Assembly (NCBI GenBank): GCA_040757355.1 | Contig: JBFLWY010000003.1 | Span: 30,395 to 94,394 of the forward strand | Reading direction: 5' to 3' | Length of the DNA: 64,000 bases | Source of the DNA: DTYU01 sp040757355 | GTDB taxonomy: Bacteria; Bacillota; Desulfotomaculia; Desulfotomaculales; Ammonificaceae | Part shown: piece after piece, positions 25,616 through 33,799 of the stretch | Layout: each line of letters opens with the position of its first letter | Numbering within the stretch: the first letter of the stretch is position 1 | Program-made: the position numbers and the translations under genes | Notes under the pieces: model-generated | The model's input: only the letters and a program-made list of their open reading frames with translations | What the model was told of the DNA's origin: nothing | Database searches by the model: none

Positions 25616-26254
25616 TTAAACTACCGGACCGAGTTCTTTGAGGAGGGAGATTACCTCTTGATCTGAAGTCTGGTCGAAGTGATAATAAAACTGCCCTACG
25701 GCCATGAAAAGCTCCGGGACGAGCAAACAGATCAGCTCGTCTACCTCGGGACGCAGGTTTTCGAGTGTATCAGGCGGTGCAACGGGCACGGCTAGTATGA
25801 TTTTCTTCGGGTCCGCCTTCCGGAGGGAACGCAATGCCGCCGTAACAGTGAAGCCGGTGGCGATTCCGTCGTCGACAAGGATTATGGTGCGGTTACGCCA
25901 CGAGAGAAGGGGTTTGTCCCCCCGGTAAAGGCGCATGCGCCGGTTAATCTCTGCAACGGCATGAGCGACCAGTTGTGCTTTCGTTTCATCTTTGATGGAG
26001 AAGTGACGGAGAAGCTCTTCGTTGAAAATGGCGGTCCCGTCCTGGGTTACCGCGCCGATCGCCAGTTCCGGATTGTACGGTGCACCGATCTTTCTAGGGA
26101 TAATAATGTCAAGCGTAAGACTGAGCGCCCGCGCTATCTCGGCACCGACCACCACGCCTCCCCGCGGTATCGCAAGCACCAACCCCTGAGGGAGTTCTCG
26201 TCCTGCCAGGCGCTCCGCCAATCGGCGGCCAGCATCTACACGGTCGGTAAACAT
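25616..26254 (-). CDS. Phosphoribosyltransferase family protein
   Basis: 212 residues from the ATG at 26254, which follows GGAGGG at seven bases. The PRPP-binding loop TIILVDDGIATGFTV lies at about residues 124-138, and a type I PRTase core surrounds it (GLVLAIPRGGVVVGAEIA near residue 25). The family includes dinucleotide-processing or nucleobase PRTases, often mobile; the substrate cannot be assigned. The gene is an island between two repeat clusters with no co-directional neighbour close by, so recent acquisition along with repeats is possible. Confidence 0.85.
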   Translation of the reverse strand: MFTDRVDAGRRLAERLAGRELPQGLVLAIPRGGVVVGAEIARALSLTLDIIIPRKIGAPYNPELAIGAVTQDGTAIFNEELLRHFSIKDETKAQLVAHAVAEINRRMRLYRGDKPLLSWRNRTIILVDDGIATGFTVTAALRSLRKADPKKIILAVPVAPPDTLENLRPEVDELICLLVPELFMAVGQFYYHFDQTSDQEVISLLKELGPVV

Positions 26255-26309
26255 ACTATTCCCTCCGCTGAAAATAGTACTTCTCTCGCAGGGCGCGGCG
26301 ATAAGCAAT

Positions 26310-26410
26310 CCAGCACTCAACCTCAAACGGTATAAATTCAGTATGGTTCCGGTACTCTTATGGTAGTCAAGGCTTGTAGTCTATGTAGTGTATACCGCAT
26401 TGAGTGCTGG
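26310..26410. repeat. CCCAGCACTCAG element, copy 2 (101 bp, divergent)
   Basis: Ends CCAGCACTCAA (26310-26320) and TTGAGTGCTGG (26400-26410) are exact inverted repeats; the interior is unrelated to copies 1 and 3. Confidence 0.8.
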
Positions 26411-26435
26411 ATCAGCCGGGGGAGCCGAATCCTCA

Positions 26436-26534
26436 CCCAGCACTCAGTTACATCTTTATAAGATACTACTTTTGAGGAAACACATATTCGTCCGCCCCGC
26501 GAAACTACACTTTTATAGCAATCTGAGTGCTGGG
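26436..26534. repeat. CCCAGCACTCAG element, copy 3 (99 bp)
   Basis: CCCAGCACTCAG (26436-26447) and CTGAGTGCTGGG (26523-26534). It has 92 of 99 bases in common with copy 1. It starts 26 bases after copy 2. Confidence 0.88.
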
Positions 26535-26639
26535 CTCCGGTTCGTCTCACCCGGTCTTCCTTGCACTGCATCACTTCCCGCCGCGTTCCGTTTATGTTAC
26601 AACTACTGCATCTGAGTAACAAGCTTACGGGTCCACATT

Positions 26640-26723
26640 TTCATCCGTGGTTTATTCCCTTTCTCCGTCTCCTGCTCCTAACGTAGAACATCGCACGTAG
26701 AACGATTTTCAGATTTCGTGGTG
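26640..26723. repeat. 84-bp exact duplication, copy B
   Basis: Identical to 25408-25491. It is followed by CTCCGCTGAAAACAGTACTT (from about 26752), which nearly repeats the sequence at about 26264-26283 upstream of the phosphoribosyltransferase, so this interval has been rearranged more than once. Confidence 0.9.
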
Positions 26724-26792
26724 CCTCCTCCGGCGGCATGTGGGACTCCACTCCGCTGAAAACAGTACTTCTTTCGGTGGGCGCGGCGATGA

Positions 26793-26899
26793 TTTGAGAA
26801 GTGAGATGTGGGAGGTTAGAGGTGAGATTTCTTAAGGGAGAAATTCGCGCAGCGAATTTCTCCAAATACTCACACTTCGCCCCTCTCACTTCTCCCTTC
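26793..26899. repeat. Degenerate palindromic element with GAATTCGC-type core
   Basis: Core arms GGAGAAATTCGC (26837-26848) and GCGAATTTCTCC (26852-26863) with loop GCA. Outer arms are runs of GAAGTGAGATGTGGGAG-type words on the left and CTCACACTTC, CCCTCTCACTTCTCCC on the right, imperfectly complementary. Confidence 0.65.
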
Positions 26900-26915
26900 C
26901 CAGTACGCTCCGGCC

Positions 26916-27014
26916 CCCAGCACTCAGTGCAGTCCTTCAGAGTTTGAAGCTACCACTTATTTAGACCAACGAAGGTTTCTTCTTCGCAGCTCAAATGCTA
27001 CGCCGAGTACTGGG
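26916..27014. repeat. CCCAGCACTCAG element, copy 4 (99 bp, divergent interior)
   Basis: Left end CCCAGCACTCAG (26916-26927); right end CGAGTACTGGG (27004-27014) with one change. The length equals copies 1 and 3, but the interior is unrelated and carries its own CTTCA-TGAAG stem. Confidence 0.75.
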
Positions 27015-27029
27015 CGGCATGTGGGACTC

Positions 27030-27527
27030 CTAACTCTGTGAGCGCGCCTCTCTCAGCACATCCTCTTCCTCTGATGAAATACGCGTCGCCGGGGCGCCTC
27101 GCGAAACTTTCTTAGCGTACGTACGTGTCTCTTCGCGTCCGTATAGGCTGGTGAGTATAAGCCCGTCTCCTTCCCCGTCGAGGAGTGCAAGGCTGAAGCT
27201 GAGGTCGCTTCCCACATCGTCAAAGGCGTTAAAACGCTTCACTACCGGCGTCCGTGTGCACTTGCGCAGCAGCACGGAGAACCTGTCTTGTTCCGCGCTT
27301 AAGGTGTCGATGCGTCTTTCTAAACGATCAAGCCCTCCAACCACTTTTTCCAGTTGAGCTAAAAACTGCTCATTACGTGCAAACCTGTTCAGGAGCCGAT
27401 AACGGCGGTCCAATCTGGATACGTTTAAGTAATTGATGATGCTAACGCCGAGGGCCAGGACGGCTAAAACTGCAACCCCGCTTAGCACAAAACCTCCGTA
27501 ATGCGAATATAATTCGTCAATACCCAC
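27030..27527 (-). CDS. DUF4446 family membrane protein
   Basis: 165 residues: a hydrophobic helix at about 13-33, a coiled-coil-like stretch at about 35-85 (LDRRYRLLNRFARN, LDRLERRIDTLSAEQ) and a C-terminal domain with FNAFDDVGSDLSFSLALLDG, the DUF4446 hallmark. Unknown function; in Firmicutes the family sits next to parB, as here. ATG start at 27527 with a weak ribosome site. Confidence 0.85.
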   Translation of the reverse strand: MGIDELYSHYGGFVLSGVAVLAVLALGVSIINYLNVSRLDRRYRLLNRFARNEQFLAQLEKVVGGLDRLERRIDTLSAEQDRFSVLLRKCTRTPVVKRFNAFDDVGSDLSFSLALLDGEGDGLILTSLYGREETRTYAKKVSRGAPATRISSEEEDVLREARSQS

Positions 27528-27559
27528 CCTGTTTATTCCTCCTCAAGGCGTAATCTACA

Positions 27560-27901
27560 CTAAACAAGACGGTAGTCTGCTATCATTTTCCGTAAACGGG
27601 CGTATGTCGGCGGGTCCAAGGCTTCAAGCATTTCGATATCGATCCGGCCGAGGAGTTCCTTCAGCGCTGCACCGCGAAGCATCCATTGATAGTAAGCGCG
27701 GCCGCCATGGTGGTATGGACCGTAAAGCCTCGATCCCGGGACGTTCGTGAGCAGCCAGGAGAAAAGTGCTTCGTGACGGATATGCATTCTGAGCGTTACC
27801 TGAGCCTGCCGGCCGTCACCGCCGAAATGACCTTCACCGATCAGCAACCCGAGAACCAGGCCTTTTGTAAAGTCGTCCATCTCGATCTGTTTCACCGTCA
27901 A
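27560..27901 (-). CDS. Stand-alone LAGLIDADG-like domain protein in the par cluster
   Basis: 113 residues if the TTG at 27901 is used; this TTG overlaps the parB stop (TTGA), implying translational coupling. An ATG at 27880 would give 106 residues. One motif LVLGLLIGEGHFGGD at about residues 15-29 matches the first LAGLIDADG helix, with Glu at the catalytic acid place, and YYQWMLRGAALKELLGRI resembles the rest of the fold. With a single motif it would have to act as a homodimer. No intron or intein is visible around it, so a domesticated DNA-binding role (compare WhiA, also LAGLIDADG-derived) is an alternative to a homing nuclease. Confidence 0.65.
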   Translation of the reverse strand: MTVKQIEMDDFTKGLVLGLLIGEGHFGGDGRQAQVTLRMHIRHEALFSWLLTNVPGSRLYGPYHHGGRAYYQWMLRGAALKELLGRIDIEMLEALDPPTYARLRKMIADYRLV

Positions 27902-28764
27902 GTTTCACGTGAAACTTTTCCGGTTTTTATTACCCGCTTAGTAAACTCTGCGATCTCTTCTCTGTCCCGAAAAGAAATTTCCAAGCGCCACCGCTTGCGT
28001 ACCAACCGAAAAGCAACCTTTTTCTTCAGCACGCGGGATAAGGCGGACGCGGCAGCCGTTATCTCTTCGTCGGCGGGGACGGCCTCTTTGGCGTTCCCTC
28101 CCGCTCCCGATTCCTTCCGCTTTACCGCTTCCTCCACCTCTCGTACCGACAGCCCTCTCGCTGCCGCCTTCCGCGCAAGGTCCTCCTGCGCCGCAGCATC
28201 GTGCAAACTCAGCAGCGCTCTCGCATGGCCCGCGGTCAACTGGCCTGTCTTGAGAAGCAATAGGACGGCCGGCGGCAGGGTTAAAAGCCTGAGCGCGTTT
28301 CCAATGGCCGAGCGGCTCTTACTGACCTGTCGGGCAACTTCTTCCTGCGTAAGTTTGAACTCGTCGATGAGCCTTTGATATGCCGCAGCTTCCTCAAGGG
28401 GGTTGAGGTTCTCCCGTTGAACATTTTCCACCAACAGAGCTACTGCGCTTTTTGCGTCATCGTAGTCCCTGACCAGCGCGGGTATCTCCTGCCAGCCGAG
28501 CAACTTACAGGCACGCCACCGTCTCTCTCCCGCTACGACTTCGTAACCCTTCTTTATGCGCCTAACCACGATGGGCTGTAAAAGTCCGTGCTCCTTGATG
28601 GAAGCCGCCAGTTCCGCAATTCCTTCTTCGTCCCAGTTCTCCCGCGCCTGAAGCCGGTTTGCCCGGATCTGTGCGATCTCAATCTGTCGCAGCTCTTCAC
28701 CTGCCTCAGTAAGCACCGGTATTAATGCATCGAGCCCCCGGCCGAGACCCCTCGGCTTAACCAT
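27898..28764 (-). CDS. parB: Chromosome partitioning protein ParB / Spo0J
   Basis: 288 residues from the ATG at 28764, which overlaps the parA stop by eight bases. N-terminal RGLGRGLDALIP, the CTP-binding boxes AGERRWRACKLLGW and VENVQRENLNPLEEA, and the helix-turn-helix LTQEEVARQVSKSRSAIGN are all present. It binds parS near the origin and loads SMC. Its own last codons (Lys-Val-Ser-Arg-Glu-Thr-stop) encode a parS site. The gene is co-transcribed with parA. Confidence 0.96.
   Translation of the reverse strand: MVKPRGLGRGLDALIPVLTEAGEELRQIEIAQIRANRLQARENWDEEGIAELAASIKEHGLLQPIVVRRIKKGYEVVAGERRWRACKLLGWQEIPALVRDYDDAKSAVALLVENVQRENLNPLEEAAAYQRLIDEFKLTQEEVARQVSKSRSAIGNALRLLTLPPAVLLLLKTGQLTAGHARALLSLHDAAAQEDLARKAAARGLSVREVEEAVKRKESGAGGNAKEAVPADEEITAAASALSRVLKKKVAFRLVRKRWRLEISFRDREEIAEFTKRVIKTGKVSRET
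27901..27916. promoter_or_regulatory. parS: parS centromere site
   Basis: AGTTTCACGTGAAACT is a perfect palindrome and matches the Firmicute parS consensus TGTTTCACGTGAAACA at 14 of 16 positions. It is embedded in the 3' end of parB, about 8 kb from the origin. Confidence 0.92.
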
Positions 28765-29521
28765 TGCCAGCCACTTCCTTTGCAAGTTCAAAGTAAATCT
28801 CTGCACCCCGGCTCTTAGGATCATAAACCACCACCGGCTTGCCGTGGCTTGGCGCCTCGCTGAGCCGGACGTTTCTCGGTACTACCGTCGAATAAACCTT
28901 CCGGCGGAAGTGCTTCTTCACCTCTTCCGCCACCTGGATGGAAAGGTTCGTCCTGCCGTTGAACATTGTAAGCAGCACCCCTTCGATCTCCAGCCGGGGG
29001 TTCAGCCGCCTTTTAACCAGTTGAATGGTATTTAAGAGATGCCCGACTCCTTCAAGTGCGTAGTACTCGCATTGAATCGGAATTATCACTGAGTCCGCTG
29101 CGGTAAGGGCGTTGAGGGTTAACAGGCCGAGTGACGGCGGGCAGTCGATCAGGATAAATTCGTACTCTCCCCTGGTCCGCGCGATCGCTCTGCTTAGAAT
29201 GCCTTCCCGGTTTACTTCGCTGACGAGCTCCACCTCTGCTCCGGCAAGGTTTAGATTTGCCGGCACGATATCCAGCTTCTCAACCCAAGGACAGGGCAGC
29301 CGGGCACTCCGGAGCGCCGCCCCGTTAACCATAACGTCATAAAGAGAATACTTTATCTTTTTACTCGTAATGCCAAGTCCGCTTGTGGCGTTACCCTGAG
29401 GGTCGGCGTCAATAACCAGGGTCCGGTAACCTATTAAGGCCAGGCAGGCGCCTAAATTGACCGCTGTTGTTGTTTTTGCCACGCCGCCTTTTTGGTTGGC
29501 AACCGCAATCACCTTGCCCAC
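28757..29521 (-). CDS. parA: Chromosome partitioning ATPase ParA / Soj
   Basis: 254 residues from the GTG at 29521, which gives the usual N-terminus MGKVIAVANQKGGVAKTTTA with the deviant Walker A KGGVAKTTT. FILIDCPPSLGLLTLNAL is the Walker B region. It is an ATP-dependent DNA-binding switch that works with ParB in origin segregation and, in Bacillus, controls DnaA. A longer frame to 29590 lacks a ribosome site. Close to the origin and next to parB, as usual. Confidence 0.96.
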   Translation of the reverse strand: MGKVIAVANQKGGVAKTTTAVNLGACLALIGYRTLVIDADPQGNATSGLGITSKKIKYSLYDVMVNGAALRSARLPCPWVEKLDIVPANLNLAGAEVELVSEVNREGILSRAIARTRGEYEFILIDCPPSLGLLTLNALTAADSVIIPIQCEYYALEGVGHLLNTIQLVKRRLNPRLEIEGVLLTMFNGRTNLSIQVAEEVKKHFRRKVYSTVVPRNVRLSEAPSHGKPVVVYDPKSRGAEIYFELAKEVAGNG

Positions 29522-29699
29522 TTGCCACGGCCTGCCTTTCCCCAATATTCCTGGCTTCCAAGGTTCAAAAGAATTATTCCACGTTTGCAAATAAACTCCT
29601 GCTTGTCAGCGGTTGTCTGACGCCGGAAAAAAGGGGGATACAAAACGCCTCATTTTCTTTCGGCAGTACGAAAGTACCGACCGTACGGGCTCTGCGGGT

Positions 29700-30416
29700 C
29701 TACAGCGGTTTCCTCCGGGGAATGCCGGGGCGCCGCGGGTAAGCGTCCGGCGTATGTTTTGTTTTATTGATAAACAGAAGAAGCCGCCTGTCTCCAGTTA
29801 ACGGCAACCGATATTCTTTTATTGCCGCCGCCTGTCCGCCGAGTATACTTATTGCTTTTACCGCGTCGGCCGTTTCCTCTTTCCCTTTTGGCCCCTTGAA
29901 AGCCACAAAAGTACCCCCTACACGTACAAATGGGAGCGTGTATTCTGCAAGTTCCCGTAAAGGTGCTACTGCTCGTGCCACAACCCAGTCGAACTTCTCA
30001 CGGTACTCCACGGCCCTCCCGTAGTATTCCGCTCTCCCCGAGAGAACCTCTATATTTTTAAGCTGCAGTGCCACCGCTACCTTTTCCTGAAACTCTGCTT
30101 TCTTGTTAACCGCTTCTAGAAGGACGATGCGAAGCCATCTTACCGCTATCCCCAACGGGATACCGGGAAAGCCGGCACCGCTGCCAACGTCAAGCAACCG
30201 TTCTCCTGGGGAAAATGATGCCCACTTAAGGAGCGCCAGCGAGTCAATGAAGTGCTTTATCGCCACTTCCGCCGGGTGAGTAATCGCAGTCAGATTAAGA
30301 ACCGCCGCCTCCCTGGCAAAAAGCTCGTAATAGGAAAAAAGAAGCGCTTCTGCACCAGGCTCAAGCGCTATATCCATAATTTTTAACCCCGCACGCAATG
30401 CTTCCAGGAACCTCAT
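29700..30416 (-). CDS. rsmG: 16S rRNA (guanine-527-N7)-methyltransferase
   Basis: 238 residues. The SAM-binding motif LLDVGSGAGFPGIPLGI near residue 74 and VVARAVAPLRELAEY near 145 are typical of RsmG/GidB. It methylates G527 of 16S rRNA; loss of it gives low-level streptomycin resistance in other bacteria. The C-terminal tail (HTPDAYPRRPGIPRRKPL) is a common extension. It lies 89 bases after mnmG in the usual mnmE-mnmG-rsmG-parA-parB order. Confidence 0.95.
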   Translation of the reverse strand: MRFLEALRAGLKIMDIALEPGAEALLFSYYELFAREAAVLNLTAITHPAEVAIKHFIDSLALLKWASFSPGERLLDVGSGAGFPGIPLGIAVRWLRIVLLEAVNKKAEFQEKVAVALQLKNIEVLSGRAEYYGRAVEYREKFDWVVARAVAPLRELAEYTLPFVRVGGTFVAFKGPKGKEETADAVKAISILGGQAAAIKEYRLPLTGDRRLLLFINKTKHTPDAYPRRPGIPRRKPL

Positions 30417-30505
30417 CGCTTATTCACCGCAATCTTTGAATACTATAAATGCACCTGCTCAAGCAGGCTCGGTCTTCCGGCGGCTTTCTCCGGAACCCTG
30501 TGTCT

Positions 30506-32395
30506 CTACTCCGCGCTGCCGTCGGAAGCCTTCTGTTCTTTTGCCCGCTTGAGAAAGATCATCAGCGTCGCGATGTCGCCACTTGATATGCCGCTTATCC
30601 GGGCTGCCTGGCCGACGGATGCCGGCCGCACCCGTTTCAGCTTCTCTCTCCCCTCGTTTGACAGCCCCTTAACAGTGTCATAATCGAAGTCCGCGGGGAT
30701 CCTCTTTTCCTCCATCCTGCGGAAACGCTCCACTTCCCCGATTTGCTGCCTGATGTAGCCTTCGTACTTTATCTGGTTTTCCACCTCAGAGGCCACATCA
30801 GGTGGCGCCGCTTCCGGAAGCACGCCTGCCTTAAAAACGTCAGCGTAACGGATCTCCGGCCTGCAGAGCAGCTCGGCGACCTTCATCGTCCTTCTTGGTA
30901 CACCCTCTCCCTTTTCGCCGAGGAGGCGCGAAACAAGTTCTGCGGGCACCACCGCCTCTTTCAGCCTTTCTAGCTCCCTGGCGATCGCCTCCCGACGCCG
31001 TACGAAAAGTCCGTAACGCGCCTCGCTGACCAGCCCCACGCGCCGTCCCTTCTCTGTAAGGCGGAGGTCTGCGTTGTCCTGGCGGAGGAGCAGCCTGTAT
31101 TCAGCCCGGGCAGTTAGCAACCGGTAGGGCTCGTCCGTTCCTTTTGTTACGAGGTCGTCTATCAGCACGCCGATGTACCCCTCGTCCCGGCCGATTACCA
31201 GGGGCTCCTCGCCACGTATAAAGAGAACAGCGTTAATCCCGGCGATCAGCCCCTGAGCTGCAGCCTCTTCGTAACCTGAAGTGCCGTTTATCTGTCCCGC
31301 CAGGAATAGGCCCGGGACCTGTTTTACCATCAGCCAGGAATTCAATTGCGTCGGCACCACGTAGTCGTACTCGATGGCATACCCGGGTCTGGTGATTACG
31401 GCCTTTTCCAGCCCCGGTACCGTTCTGAGCATCGCTATCTGTACATCTTCCGGGAGGCTTGTGCTCAAACCCTGGATATACATCTCGGGTGTGTTCCTGC
31501 CTTCCGGTTCAATGAAAACCTGGTGCCTCTCCCGCTCGAACTGAACCACTTTCCCTTCTATCGATGGGCAGTACCGCGGGCCCGTTGCCTTGATTATCCC
31601 GGAAAACAGCGGTGCGCGGTGGAGGTTCTCGCGGATTATCCGGTGCGTTTCCGGTGTGGTATAAGTAAGCCAGCAAGATTCCTGTTCCCCGATACGGTGT
31701 TTCCCCAGAAAAGAAAACGTACCCGCCTGAGGGTCGCCGGGCTGGGGGATCATCTTGCTGAAATCGATAGTCCGCCTGTCCACGCGCGGTGACGTTCCCG
31801 TCTTAAACCGGCCCATTGCCAGCCCGAGATCTTTCAAGCTTTCCGCCAGCCCGACGGCTGGCAACTGCCCGTTCGGCGCTCCCGGGTAAGTCGTGTCCCC
31901 CACCACGATCTTCGAGCGGAGGTACGTGCCCGTGGTGACCACCAGGGCGCGTGTCGCAAAGAAGGCCCCGGTCTCGGTTACCACCCCCTCGACGACACCG
32001 CCGACGACGCTTATTCGCTCCACCCGTGCCTGTCTGATGTGCAACAGGGGCTCTTTTTCCAAAACCCGGCGCATTTCCTGCTGGTACCGTACCTTGTCGG
32101 TCTGCGCGCGTAACGCGCGTACTGCCGGTCCTTTGCCTGTGTTAAGCGTCCGCATCTGAATCGCCGCTTTGTCCGTATTAACTGCCATTTCGCCGCCCAG
32201 AGCGTCGATTTCCCGCACCAGATGCCCTTTGGCGGGACCGCCTACTGCAGGGTTACAGGGCATCAGCGCCACGTAGTCAAGGTTTAGGGTAAGCAGCAAC
32301 GTCCGCATACCCATCCTGGCTGACGCCAGGGCAGCTTCGCAGCCTGCATGGCCGCCTCCGATTACGATGATGTCGTATGCCCCGCCTGTAAACAA
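30506..32395 (-). CDS. mnmG: tRNA uridine 5-carboxymethylaminomethyl modification enzyme
   Basis: 629 residues. The FAD motif IIVIGGGHAGCEAALASARMG at the N-terminus, the CNPAVGGPAKGHLVREIDAL block and the C-terminal helical domain (YEGYIRQQIGEVERFRRMEEK is read through) identify MnmG/GidA. With MnmE it builds the cmnm5 modification at U34 of several tRNAs. It starts at 32395, ten bases after mnmE. Confidence 0.97.
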   Translation of the reverse strand: MFTGGAYDIIVIGGGHAGCEAALASARMGMRTLLLTLNLDYVALMPCNPAVGGPAKGHLVREIDALGGEMAVNTDKAAIQMRTLNTGKGPAVRALRAQTDKVRYQQEMRRVLEKEPLLHIRQARVERISVVGGVVEGVVTETGAFFATRALVVTTGTYLRSKIVVGDTTYPGAPNGQLPAVGLAESLKDLGLAMGRFKTGTSPRVDRRTIDFSKMIPQPGDPQAGTFSFLGKHRIGEQESCWLTYTTPETHRIIRENLHRAPLFSGIIKATGPRYCPSIEGKVVQFERERHQVFIEPEGRNTPEMYIQGLSTSLPEDVQIAMLRTVPGLEKAVITRPGYAIEYDYVVPTQLNSWLMVKQVPGLFLAGQINGTSGYEEAAAQGLIAGINAVLFIRGEEPLVIGRDEGYIGVLIDDLVTKGTDEPYRLLTARAEYRLLLRQDNADLRLTEKGRRVGLVSEARYGLFVRRREAIARELERLKEAVVPAELVSRLLGEKGEGVPRRTMKVAELLCRPEIRYADVFKAGVLPEAAPPDVASEVENQIKYEGYIRQQIGEVERFRRMEEKRIPADFDYDTVKGLSNEGREKLKRVRPASVGQAARISGISSGDIATLMIFLKRAKEQKASDGSAE

Positions 32396-32405
32396 CCCTT
32401 ACACC

Positions 32406-33788
32406 TCACTTGCCCACGCAAAAATCCCTAAATATACCCTCGATCACGTCTTCCGTCACGGTCTCCCCGGTGATTTCACCAAGCGCTGTTGCCGCTGAAC
32501 GAACATCGAAACTTACTAAATCTTCCGGTACGCCGGCGGTCAAACCTTGTATCGCTGCGCTGATCCCGGATACGTAGCGGTTAACGGCATCCCAGTGGCG
32601 CACCCGGCTGATGAGCACCTCGTCAGGACGTAAAATACGCCCCTGGAACACTTTGTCTGCTATGGCCCGGCGTAAACATTCCAATCCTTCTCCGGTAAGC
32701 GCCGACAGCCTGGCGATCGTTACATCGCCCGCAAACTTCTGGATCTCCGTGTTGGAGATGCCCTCCGGCGCAAGGTCTATCTTATTGACGGCCACAATGC
32801 GCTCCCGCCCCGCGGACGCTTCAAATACCGCCGTATCTTCCCGCGTTAAGCCGGTCGTCGCGTCAAGTACTATAACCACCAGTTGCGCACCGGACAACGC
32901 TTCCCTTGCACGTTCGACACCTATCTTTTCTACTTCTTCCACCGCGTCCCTTATTCCCGCGGTGTCAAGGATCCGGACTGGGATGCCTTCCACATTAATT
33001 ATCTCTTCAATGATGTCCCTGGTGGTTCCCGGCCATGCGGTAACGATCGCCTTGTCCTTACCCGCAAGGTTATTCAACAGCGATGACTTTCCTACGTTTG
33101 CCTTACCGGCGAGCACCATGCTTATCCCGTCCCTATAAACCGCTCCGGCCGCCGCGTTTTCCAACAGCGCCGTCCCCCTTGCCTTCAGTTCCTCCAGACG
33201 GGAGAGCAATTCCGCGCGTTCCATCCCCGGTACATCGTCCGGGAAGTCTATGCCTGCCTCAACAGCGCTCAAAACCGACACCGTTGCTGCGCGCAATCCC
33301 TGTATCTCACGTGTTAATCGTCCCAACAACTGACCCTGGGCGACCCGAAGCCCTTCCTCAGTAGCCGCGCGGATAACGTCCAGGACGGCCTCTGCCTGGC
33401 ACAAATCGATTCTCCCCCCAAGCAAGGCCCGCTTGGTGAACTCCCCGGGTTCAGCAAGGCGCGCCCCTGCAGAAAGCACCGCTTCCAGCACCTTCTTTAC
33501 CGCAATAAAGCCCCCGTGGCAGTTAAACTCAACCACATCTTCGGTTGTAAAGCTGTATGGCGCGCGCATAAAAGAAAGAAGGACCTCATCGATGACCGTC
33601 CCGCTTTCCGGGTCCAACACGAACCCGTAAACCAGGCGATATCCCGGTCCCTCCGCCCAGGTGCGGTTTTTCTTCGGCATGAATACCTTCTTGGCTATGG
33701 CCACCGCATCCCGGCCACTTACCCTGACAATCCCTATTCCTCCCTCGCCGAGAGGCGTAGAAATCGCGACGATTGTATCCTCGGGCAC
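32406..33788 (-). CDS. mnmE: tRNA modification GTPase MnmE
   Basis: 460 residues. N-terminal tetrahydrofolate-binding domain, then an inserted G domain with GKANVGKSSLLNNL (about residues 226-239), DTAGIRD and NKID, and the C-terminal FCVGK motif whose cysteine is required for activity. It is the partner of MnmG in wobble uridine modification. Start at 33788, 11 bases after jag. Confidence 0.97.
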   Translation of the reverse strand: MPEDTIVAISTPLGEGGIGIVRVSGRDAVAIAKKVFMPKKNRTWAEGPGYRLVYGFVLDPESGTVIDEVLLSFMRAPYSFTTEDVVEFNCHGGFIAVKKVLEAVLSAGARLAEPGEFTKRALLGGRIDLCQAEAVLDVIRAATEEGLRVAQGQLLGRLTREIQGLRAATVSVLSAVEAGIDFPDDVPGMERAELLSRLEELKARGTALLENAAAGAVYRDGISMVLAGKANVGKSSLLNNLAGKDKAIVTAWPGTTRDIIEEIINVEGIPVRILDTAGIRDAVEEVEKIGVERAREALSGAQLVVIVLDATTGLTREDTAVFEASAGRERIVAVNKIDLAPEGISNTEIQKFAGDVTIARLSALTGEGLECLRRAIADKVFQGRILRPDEVLISRVRHWDAVNRYVSGISAAIQGLTAGVPEDLVSFDVRSAATALGEITGETVTEDVIEGIFRDFCVGK

Positions 33789-33799
33789 CGCATCACCCG

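Noticed and set aside
26338..26622. 94-codon minus-strand ORF
   Set aside because: Composed of the repeat elements themselves; similar frames appear at each repeat copy because the DNA is repeated.
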